Shown: one piece after another, positions 1 to 6,513 of the stretch
Layout of the letters: the number at the start of each line of letters is the position of its first letter
Numbering within the stretch: position 1 is the stretch's first letter
Assembly: GCA_024275615.1 (NCBI GenBank)
Contig: JAJRYU010000019.1
Location: forward strand, 1 to 8,571
Direction of reading: 5' to 3'
Length of the DNA stretch: 8,571 bases
From: Planctomycetota bacterium
GTDB taxonomy: Bacteria > Planctomycetota > GCA-002687715 > DRQF01
The notes under the pieces: model-generated
Told to the model about the DNA's origin: nothing
Databases searched by the model: none
What the model saw: only the letters and a program-made list of their open reading frames with translations
Translations under genes and position numbers: made by a program

Positions 1-481
1 AGAAGAAGACACCAGTAAAAGTGCCACTCGCCGGCATGGTCTGCATGCCGACGGTCGAAGGACCGACCAATGGGTCTGTCGTTTCGAGAATTGCAGGAGC
101 CTGGGTCATGTTCATGGCCGGCTCTGCTGGTAGGTCCTGAACGCCATTGGCATTCAGATCCTCGTAGTATTTCAGAGTCACGGTGAACGTCTGTGCGGCA
201 TTACCCGTTACAGTGAAGTCCACACGGACGATTGTTTCGTTTGTAGAAGCGACAACATTGGTGATGCCCCCCCCGCCTGCGAGTGCAGCAGTCAATGCCG
301 CTCCTCCGCCACCACCTGGATTGAATCCACCGCCACTACAGGCTGGTATGGTGATCAAAAGCCCGCAGATCAATGCGACTAGTGCATAGCTCAAAGGCCG
401 TCGGGAAGAATCCCTATGGCTGTTTGAGCCAGCATCTACGCTAAGACGAAGAGTCCTCTTCGTGCTGGTCATGCCCGTCAT
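1..481 (-). CDS. Glycine-rich putative lipoprotein with Ca-loop-like motif, partial (C-terminus beyond window)
   Basis: The minus frame from ATG at 481 stays open to the left edge, giving 160 residues with no stop. A GAGGGA ribosome-binding site (491-496) lies 9 nt before this ATG and favours it over the ATG at 472. A basic N-terminus is followed by a hydrophobic stretch (about residues 32-47) ending IPAC, an acceptable lipobox with Cys48 as the lipid-modified residue. A glycine-rich linker (about 50-72, with two G-runs) follows, then a beta-rich region with alternating hydrophobic residues (74-106). Residues 108-116 read DLNANGVQD, which fits the DxNxNGxxD pattern of EF-hand/dockerin-type calcium loops. 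I infer a surface- or periplasm-facing lipoprotein with a beta-sandwich-like domain; its function is unknown. The n-region of about 30 residues is long for a lipoprotein signal. It is transcribed divergently from the gene at 929. Confidence 0.72.
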   Translation of the reverse strand, partial: MTGMTSTKRTLRLSVDAGSNSHRDSSRRPLSYALVALICGLLITIPACSGGGFNPGGGGGAALTAALAGGGGITNVVASTNETIVRVDFTVTGNAAQTFTVTLKYYEDLNANGVQDLPAEPAMNMTQAPAILETTDPLVGPSTVGMQTMPASGTFTGVFF

Positions 482-928
482 GTGCAAATTTCCCTCGTAA
501 CGTGAACTTGGCGCGATGTAACGGCTTACAACGTCCCGATCCCGACTGGGATCTTATACCGTCGTAAGCCCATGTCCAAGAAGGATTTTGCCTTCTATTC
601 GCAGTAAGTTCGACTGTTGAAACCACTTTCGGTTCACGGAAGCACTTTCTTAAGCTACGTATAGAAAGGTTTGTAGACCAAACGGAGAAATTGCACTCTT
701 GTTTCTCCCAGAATCCTCGGTTTGCGCTCCGAGTTTTATGGACCATTATTAGGATTGCCTGGTTCTGTGACTTTGCATGAACGAATAATGGCTCTGGGGA
801 CACGCGCGTTCTGAGATGGCTCGCCACCGTCTTCAGTGCGCCTAACGAAGAGAAGATACGATTGGACCTGCTCGTTGTTGGATAGTTTTTGTCTTTTGGG
901 AAAAAGTACTCGTGAATGAGAAAAAGAA
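482..928. other. Divergent intergenic region, 447 bp, no convincing gene
   Basis: This stretch separates the start of the minus-strand lipoprotein gene from the start of the plus-strand O-antigen-ligase-like gene, so it should hold both promoters. On the minus strand a TATAAG (complement of 553-558) has TTGGAC (complement of 574-579) upstream with a short 15-nt spacer. This is only a weak sigma-70-like candidate for the lipoprotein gene. On the plus side there is a TTGGAC at 862-867 but no well-spaced -10 box. I see no tRNA or convincing riboswitch. The one long open frame here looks like chance. Confidence 0.5.
491..496 (-). promoter_or_regulatory. Ribosome-binding site deciding the lipoprotein start
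   Basis: GAGGGA on the minus strand is 9 nt upstream of ATG 481. The next in-frame ATG (472) would be 18 nt away, which is too far. Confidence 0.55.
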
Positions 929-3403
929 ATGAAGGGATTTGCCCGGACATTTTTCTTGTCTGCCCTTTTTTGCCTTCCTTTGGCGCACCTACGGTCCCTT
1001 CACGACCAAACTGAATTGCCGAAACGCGCTTTCGCCGCCCTGGTAACTTGGAGTTTGGCGGCGCTTTGGGTTTGGCGGACTAAGCGACAAAAGGATGATC
1101 CGCTTTGGCGGCCCACTCCACTCCCTTTCTACTGGGGCTGCGGTTTTCTCCTGTGGCAACTAGCGATTTGGCCTTTTGCTTCGGTTCCAAGCCAAGCAGT
1201 CGACGTGATTCTTGTGACCATGGAATCTCTCATTTGGCTGTGGTTGGCGTTCGAGCTCTTGGATTCTCCCACAAGCCGACGTGTTGCGTTGTTAATCATT
1301 GCCGCATCAGGGGTTATTGCTGCAATGTTTGGCCTTGTGCAGTTTGAGGAGGTCTTTCCTGACGCTGCTCCCGGCGGTTTGGTGCGACTGGGCAACTATG
1401 GGAAAGACGTGCTTGAGAACATCTTGCCCTGGGGAAACCCCCTGGCGCCTCTGCGCCAAACAGACGCTCCCGGTTCCTATTTTGGGCATACGAATTTTGC
1501 CGCAGAATTTGTCCTCTGTGGATTTGTTGTTCTCCTGGTCTTGGGCCTTTCTACCTTGTGCCGTTCCCTACGTGAGGCGAGTTGGCTGCGGTTTTTCACT
1601 GCGCTCATGGGAATCGGGGGTGCTGGCGTTCTCGGGCTGTTCTTGTTGCGAACCGGGTCGCGGGCGGCATTCCTCGGCGGTGGCATTGCTGTGGGAGCCG
1701 CTTGGTTTCATCTGTTCACCCACGATTTGATTCATCGACCACTTTGGGGCCAACGTCTTTGGCATGTCCTTCTCCACTCGTCGCTTGTTGTGCTTGTGCT
1801 CGGCGGCTCTTTCGTTGCTAGCCAGAAGATCATGGTGAGCCCTCGGTCTGGACAGGAACAAGTCACACTTTGGCAGCGCGCCCTGTCTTCCTTCGATTCC
1901 GAAAATACCACCATACGGGAGCGCTTTGACCTTTGGGCCAATACCTGGGCCATGACCCAGGCCAATCCAGTCTTTGGTGTAGGGCCTGGGAATTTCAAGG
2001 TAGCCTATCCAGATTTTTCTTCGGCGGTTCGTCAACATGAAGTTGGGCGTTTGAGTCTGCGCCGCCAACCCAACAAACCACACAACGAATTCCTCAACAT
2101 CCTTGCCGAAAACGGGGGCGTTGGATTTGCGCTCGCCATGGCAGCCTTCCTCTCATTTCTCTTGCCTTTTGTACGTAATCGCAACGGCTTTCGCAGGGCC
2201 GTGGATGAAGAAGATGGCGTCGCTTTGGCAGCTATCTGTGTGATCCTCGCTTTTCTGATTGTGGCGTGTTTCGGCTTTCCTTGGCAGCGGACGGGTACAC
2301 GTATTGTCTTTCTCGTAGCCATGGCCGTTGCCATGCGATTGTCTTCACCATCAAAGTACAAGTTTGCGATTCACCGTCCTCAAGGGTGGGCATGGTCAGT
2401 TGTGTTTCTCCTCGCCATTGTCGCCAGCGGTGCCCACTATCGCGCACGGATTCGCGCATCCGCCTCGGTAGCGGATATCGTCAGCGGAAAAGCCCAGAAT
2501 GCTGCTTCAGACCCAACTCTCGGGGTCCTGCGAACCGCCGACCAAATGGTCCGACGGGTGCCTTGGCGCGCAGACTATCAACTCAGACGTGCCCACTTGT
2601 ATCGCCAAGTTGGTCTGCTCAAGGAGGCCGAATCCGGATATCTTGCCGCCTTGAAGCGGGCTCCTTCGCTCACCAATGCCTGGCTCGGTCTAGCGAAGGT
2701 CCAACTCGCCGATCAGCGCCCAGTTGCTGCCAATCGCGCGGTGCAGCGGGCTCTCAAGTTGCAGCCGAACGAACCTGGCGTCCTCGTCGCTGCTGGCGAA
2801 ATTTTCGAGACTTTGGGGGACCACAACCGTGCGATCGGCGCTATGTTGAAAGGTCTTGAGCTGGCACCGACGGGGCCAGACAGGTTACAGGCTCTCCTAG
2901 CTCTGACACACGTTCACAGCGCCCTGGACAATCATGCAACAGCGGCTCATTTTCTGAGCGAAGCTGAACAACTTGCTCCAGGTCATCTCGCTGTTCTTGA
3001 GACCAAAGCGTATTTCTTTGAAAGGCATCAACCCAAGTCTTCACAGACCATGAACGCTTGGGCCAGATTCTCCGCGGCCAAGCCGCAACACGCCGAAGCT
3101 CATTTGAGACTTGCCGAGAATTGGTTGCAAAGACGAGACTACAAGGCCGCATTGGCCGAAAGTGAAGCAGCCTATCTGGCCGACAACAGTCTTATGATCG
3201 CTTTGTATCGTCGTGCGCAATCGCAACTAGGATTGGGACGCCTGGAAGAGGCGCGGGCTTCTTTGCTCGAGTGCGTCAAGAAAACGAGCCGCCCACTTTT
3301 TAGAGACTCTTCTCTTTTCGATCGTTGCTTGAAGTTGGTGGGCCAAATTGAGGCTCGCATGCGAAGAGAAGGGCAAAAGCCAAACTCGGAGACTCTGAAA
3401 TGA
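929..3403 (+). CDS. O-antigen ligase/polymerase (Wzy_C)-family membrane protein with C-terminal TPR domain
   Basis: This 824-residue protein starts at the first ATG after an in-frame TGA (917-919); the upstream sequence is purine-rich with no strong Shine-Dalgarno. Residues 1-503 hold about 12 hydrophobic membrane segments. Family hallmarks of O-antigen ligase/Wzy proteins are visible: GSYFGHTNFAAEF (182-194), RTGSRAAFLG (241-250), GVGPGNF (350-356), and NKPHNEFLN followed by the E-N-G-G core (382-397), with His385 in the usual loop. Residues about 545-800 form roughly six TPR units (near 547, 582, 616, 653, 721 and 754). These should lie on one side of the membrane as a protein-binding platform. 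Relatives join or polymerise lipid-linked glycans (WaaL, Wzy) or glycosylate proteins (PglL type); which of these applies cannot be told here. The stop overlaps the next start by 4 nt. Confidence 0.88.
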   Translation: MKGFARTFFLSALFCLPLAHLRSLHDQTELPKRAFAALVTWSLAALWVWRTKRQKDDPLWRPTPLPFYWGCGFLLWQLAIWPFASVPSQAVDVILVTMESLIWLWLAFELLDSPTSRRVALLIIAASGVIAAMFGLVQFEEVFPDAAPGGLVRLGNYGKDVLENILPWGNPLAPLRQTDAPGSYFGHTNFAAEFVLCGFVVLLVLGLSTLCRSLREASWLRFFTALMGIGGAGVLGLFLLRTGSRAAFLGGGIAVGAAWFHLFTHDLIHRPLWGQRLWHVLLHSSLVVLVLGGSFVASQKIMVSPRSGQEQVTLWQRALSSFDSENTTIRERFDLWANTWAMTQANPVFGVGPGNFKVAYPDFSSAVRQHEVGRLSLRRQPNKPHNEFLNILAENGGVGFALAMAAFLSFLLPFVRNRNGFRRAVDEEDGVALAAICVILAFLIVACFGFPWQRTGTRIVFLVAMAVAMRLSSPSKYKFAIHRPQGWAWSVVFLLAIVASGAHYRARIRASASVADIVSGKAQNAASDPTLGVLRTADQMVRRVPWRADYQLRRAHLYRQVGLLKEAESGYLAALKRAPSLTNAWLGLAKVQLADQRPVAANRAVQRALKLQPNEPGVLVAAGEIFETLGDHNRAIGAMLKGLELAPTGPDRLQALLALTHVHSALDNHATAAHFLSEAEQLAPGHLAVLETKAYFFERHQPKSSQTMNAWARFSAAKPQHAEAHLRLAENWLQRRDYKAALAESEAAYLADNSLMIALYRRAQSQLGLGRLEEARASLLECVKKTSRPLFRDSSLFDRCLKLVGQIEARMRREGQKPNSETLK
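3388..3391 (+). promoter_or_regulatory. Internal ribosome-binding site for the coupled small gene
   Basis: GGAG inside the end of the preceding gene sits 8 nt before ATG 3400. The start and the upstream stop share ATGA, so translation of the two genes is probably coupled. Confidence 0.6.
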
Positions 3404-3687
3404 TTCGGCGCGTCCTTGTTCTCGTCGTCTTCATCCTTGGTTGTTCACAGGCACCATGCCGGGGCAGCACGCTGAGTCTTGAGCCAGCCCAGCCTCAAGA
3501 TCGCGTTGTTGATGGGCCAGGTGAATCACGATCCGATGCCCGCGAATGGGAACTCACGGAGTCTGATTTTCAGCAGTCGGAGGACGGAGACGGCAGCAGT
3601 CTCAAAGTCGAGCTGATTCTCGGCGTGGGTTTCTTAGGGCTCGTCCTTCTTGTCGCTTTTTGGCGCCGAGGCCGGGATCACGCCTGA
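3400..3687 (+). CDS. Small membrane-anchored protein, lipobox-like N-terminus and C-terminal TM, unknown function
   Basis: I do not recognise a family for this 95-residue protein. It begins with two arginines and a hydrophobic run (5-14) ending ILGC, a good lipobox with Cys15 as the likely lipidated residue. A cut near Cys20-Arg21 by signal peptidase I is the alternative. The middle (about 24-68) is polar and acidic, including EDGDGSS at 61-67. Residues 70-88 form one transmembrane helix, followed by a short basic tail (RRGRDHA). The protein would therefore be held in the membrane at both ends with a small exported loop. Its ATG overlaps the stop of the O-antigen-ligase-like gene by 4 nt (ATGA) and has GGAG 8 nt upstream. 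This argues that it is a real gene made together with that enzyme, perhaps as an accessory subunit (inference). Confidence 0.72.
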   Translation: MIRRVLVLVVFILGCSQAPCRGSTLSLEPAQPQDRVVDGPGESRSDAREWELTESDFQQSEDGDGSSLKVELILGVGFLGLVLLVAFWRRGRDHA

Positions 3688-3767
3688 TTTCCTCCCAATT
3701 CTCCCGAAGTCAGATCGGGCCATCTCAGGTAGGATGACAGCAATTCTTGTCTGAAATGGACCAACTC

Positions 3768-6353
3768 ATGATGATTTTCCACACAACTTACTTAGAGCGA
3801 CTGTCTGCAGCCCTCTTTTTTCTCGTGTTCTCTTGTCTCGCCCAAACCACTTCGGCACAAGTTGAACAAACCTCTAGTCTCAAGAGCCCAAAGGAATTCT
3901 TCGGTTTCGAATTGGGCAAGCGCTACAACTCTCATGCCAAGGTCGTGCGCTACTGTGAACATCTGGCAGCGAATTCAGATCGGGTGTCTTTCAAGATTTA
4001 CGGCCACACGGCCGAAGGACGCGAGCTTGTGCTCATGCATGTGGGCCATCCGGAACGCATGGCTCAACTTGACAGCCTTCAAGAGAGCTTTCGGCACCTA
4101 GCTGACCCTCGGTTGGTCAAGTCAGCAGAGGAAAAAGAAAAACTCTTGGCCGACACGCCGGCCCACGTCTGGTTGTCATTTTGTGTCCACGGTAACGAAA
4201 CGTCATCCACCGAAGCGGCACTCAAGGCCCTCTATCACTTAGCTTCTTCCGACGACGAAGAGGTGACAAAAATCTTGGACAACGTCCTTGTGACGATTGA
4301 CCCTTGCGCCAACCCCGACGGCCGCGATCGTTTTGTTAATTGGTTCAATTCTGTCGTTGGCAAGACGGCTGACGATAATCCCCGCAGCGTTGAACATGGT
4401 GAGCCGTGGCCTGGAGGGCGTACGAATCATTTCTACTTCGATTTGAATCGGGACTGGGCTTTCATGAGTCAGGCCGAGACCAAAAACAGGATTCGCGAGT
4501 TCATTGCCTGGAATCCTCACGTTCACGTGGACTATCACGAGATGGGGCAAGAAAGCTCCTATTTCTTCTTTCCTGCGGAGCGTCCCATCAATGCCAATCT
4601 GCCTCCTTCGATTCTTGAGTGGGGCGAGAAATTTGGCCGCGGTAATGCCGATGCTTTCGATCAGAGAGGGTGGCGCTATTACACTGCAGAGTCCTTTGAT
4701 CTGTTCTATCCAGGGTACGGTGATTCTTGGCCGAGTTTTCAGGGTGCGATTGGCATGACCTATGAACAAGCTGGTCATTCAAGCTCTGGGGCAGCTGTTA
4801 AGCTTCGGAACGGGTCGATCCTCACACTGGCTGACCGGACGGAACATCATTTCGTCACTGTCATGTCGACCTTAAAAACCGCAGCAAGCCAACGTCTTGG
4901 TCTCGTTAAGCACTACTTTGATTTCCGGGATTCGGCCATTACCGAAGGTCGTGGCGGAAGGGTGCGTGAGTATGTTCTGATGCCGGGCCCCGACAGGGAG
5001 CGATCAGCTCGCCTTACCGAATTGTTGATGGCCCAAGGTGTAGAAGTGCGCCGCGCAGAAGAAGCATTCACAGCTCGAGGATGTTGGAATGCCAACGGTA
5101 AACGCTCAGAGGAGAAGAAATTCCCCAAGGGCAGTTTCTTGGTGTCGACGGCCCAGCCAACGAAACGTCTGATTAAGACTCTTTTGGAGCCCAAGACGAC
5201 GATTCGTGAACTCTATTTCTACGACATTTCTGCTTGGTCCTTACCTCTCGCTTTTGGCGTCGACGCCTATTGGTGTGAGCAATCTTCCTCAGTGCAGTCA
5301 ACGGCCGTGACAAGCCCGATCAAGATTGACGGCAAGGTTGGGGAAGGTGACTCGCGCTATGGATATCTTCTTTCCTGGGAAGAAATGACCGGTGTTCGAG
5401 CGGCGGTTGCTTTGGCGAAGAAAGGGCTTCAGCTCCGCTACGCTGGTAAGGAATTCACCCTAAATGGCCGCAAGTGGAAACGGGGAACGGTCTTTGTGCC
5501 CCGTAAGAAGAATCAAAGCAATTTCGACGAGATCATCAAATCAATTTCCGAAGCGACAGGTGCTGAATTTGTACCGACGGCTACCGGCATGACCGAAAAG
5601 GGTATCGACCTAGGCTCTAGCCGATTCGCCGAGATTCGCAAACCGAAACTCGCATTGATCATGGGGCGGGGTATTTCATCAAACTCTTATGGCGCGACAC
5701 GGTTCTTGGTGGAGCAACTCTATGATTTGCCATATTCGAGTTTTCCTGCTGACGCTTTAGGGCGTGTCGACTTGGACGACTATACCGCTGTCATCGTTCC
5801 CGACGGATACGCCCGTTTCTCCAAGTCAACTACCGACAAGCTCAAGGAATTCGTTCGCGATGGTGGCGCTCTTGTTTTGTTGCGCGGATCAGCGAGAGCG
5901 TTTTCTAAGGAAGGGAACGGCTTTGGCCGTGCCTCCTTTAAAACGGATCCGGTCAAGAAAGAAGAGACGAAGGTCAGGCGAAAGATCGAAGCTGAAGCAA
6001 CTCATCGTCGCAAGCGGTCAACTCCTGGTTCGATTTTCACAGTGAAACTGGATGAAGCCCACCCCTTGTCATTTGGTTACAAAGAAGAGATTTCCGTTTT
6101 CCAAAGTGGCATGATGAGTCTGGACACCAAGGCCGGAGGAATTCCTGTGGCTCGTTTTGCTGACGCTCCTCCCGTTTCCGGCTATATCCTCTCCGAGTCA
6201 GAGCGTAAGTTGCGAGGTCGTGCCTATGCCGTTGTCGAAAGGATGGGGCGTGGACGTGTGGTCTACTTCGCCGGCGATCCGAACTTTCGTAGTGCCTGGC
6301 ACGGATTGACACGGTTGTTTCTCAATGCGGTGTTGCTCTTGCCACGGTATTAG
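3768..6353 (+). CDS. Secreted M14-family zinc carboxypeptidase with C-terminal GATase-like domain
   Basis: Start choice is uncertain. The frame is open from TTG 3747, with ATGs at 3756, 3768 and 3771. I take 3768 because it gives a normal signal peptide (hydrophobic core about 12-22, cleavage after TTSA at residue 30) and has GGA 7 nt upstream. A start at 3747 would add an acidic leader, but AGGTAGGA (3727-3734) could serve it. The product is 861 residues. The M14 active site is intact: HGNE (His141, Glu144) and DYHEMG (His257) as zinc ligands, NPDG (182-185), LNRDW with Asn227/Arg228 for substrate carboxylate, and TYEQAG with catalytic Glu333. Residues about 625-715 resemble a class I glutamine-amidotransferase-like fold, as in other large bacterial M14 proteins, and the C-terminus (GRVVYFAGDPNFR) also fits. 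It probably trims peptides in the periplasm or outside. An 80-nt gap separates it from the small gene upstream. Confidence 0.88.
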   Translation: MMIFHTTYLERLSAALFFLVFSCLAQTTSAQVEQTSSLKSPKEFFGFELGKRYNSHAKVVRYCEHLAANSDRVSFKIYGHTAEGRELVLMHVGHPERMAQLDSLQESFRHLADPRLVKSAEEKEKLLADTPAHVWLSFCVHGNETSSTEAALKALYHLASSDDEEVTKILDNVLVTIDPCANPDGRDRFVNWFNSVVGKTADDNPRSVEHGEPWPGGRTNHFYFDLNRDWAFMSQAETKNRIREFIAWNPHVHVDYHEMGQESSYFFFPAERPINANLPPSILEWGEKFGRGNADAFDQRGWRYYTAESFDLFYPGYGDSWPSFQGAIGMTYEQAGHSSSGAAVKLRNGSILTLADRTEHHFVTVMSTLKTAASQRLGLVKHYFDFRDSAITEGRGGRVREYVLMPGPDRERSARLTELLMAQGVEVRRAEEAFTARGCWNANGKRSEEKKFPKGSFLVSTAQPTKRLIKTLLEPKTTIRELYFYDISAWSLPLAFGVDAYWCEQSSSVQSTAVTSPIKIDGKVGEGDSRYGYLLSWEEMTGVRAAVALAKKGLQLRYAGKEFTLNGRKWKRGTVFVPRKKNQSNFDEIIKSISEATGAEFVPTATGMTEKGIDLGSSRFAEIRKPKLALIMGRGISSNSYGATRFLVEQLYDLPYSSFPADALGRVDLDDYTAVIVPDGYARFSKSTTDKLKEFVRDGGALVLLRGSARAFSKEGNGFGRASFKTDPVKKEETKVRRKIEAEATHRRKRSTPGSIFTVKLDEAHPLSFGYKEEISVFQSGMMSLDTKAGGIPVARFADAPPVSGYILSESERKLRGRAYAVVERMGRGRVVYFAGDPNFRSAWHGLTRLFLNAVLLLPRY

Positions 6354-6357
6354 TCGG

Positions 6358-6409
6358 TTGGGGCTCGGCTCAACTTAGCCTATGTCTAGGCGAGGCTGAG
6401 AGCAGCCAA
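6358..6409 (+). terminator. Possible imperfect stem-loop just after the carboxypeptidase stop
   Basis: Nested inverted repeats begin 4 nt after the TAG. TTGG pairs with CCAA at the base, CTCGGC (6364-6369) pairs with GCTGAG (6395-6400, one G-T), and GCCTA (6378-6382) pairs with TAGGC (6387-6391) around a TGTC loop. Only a poor T-rich stretch follows (TTTAGTTTT). It may be a transcript-end or 3'-stabilising structure; the stronger terminator lies at 6462-6496. Confidence 0.35.
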
Positions 6410-6461
6410 TTTAGTTTTGGCCCATCAACGAAACACCCCCATGGCGCGTTGGACATTTCGC

Positions 6462-6496
6462 AAAAAAAAGAGCCCCGATGGTATCGGGGCTCTTTT
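6462..6496. terminator. Bidirectional intrinsic terminator between convergent genes
   Basis: AAAAGAGCCCCGAT (6466-6479) and ATCGGGGCTCTTTT (6483-6496) form a perfect 14-bp hairpin with a GGT loop. Read on the minus strand, the stem is followed by a run of eight T (complement of 6462-6469), a textbook terminator for the gene that ends at 6514. Read on the plus strand, the stem ends in TTTT, so it can also stop transcripts from the carboxypeptidase cluster. Confidence 0.93.
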
Positions 6497-6513
6497 CTTG
6501 ATGACTCATGGTC

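Noticed and set aside
660..690. GTTTG/CAAAC short inverted repeat in the divergent region
   Set aside because: A 5-bp arm around 5 nt is expected by chance in 447 bp; no promoter element overlaps it.
441..950. 169-residue minus-strand open frame across the divergent intergenic region
   Set aside because: It overlaps the lipoprotein start, has no ribosome-binding site or domain-like pattern, and is rich in Arg, Ser and Trp as expected of random translation.
1568..2083. 171-residue minus-strand open frame inside the O-antigen-ligase-like gene
   Set aside because: It lies opposite conserved Wzy_C motifs and shows no protein-like features; it is a shadow frame.
3703..3719. CCCGA/TCGGG hairpin between the small gene and the carboxypeptidase gene
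   Set aside because: Only 5 bp with a 7-nt loop and no T-run after it, so not a terminator; no operator known to match.
4239..4778. 179-residue minus-strand open frame inside the carboxypeptidase gene
   Set aside because: It is antisense to the M14 active-site region with intact motifs, so the plus-strand gene explains the openness.
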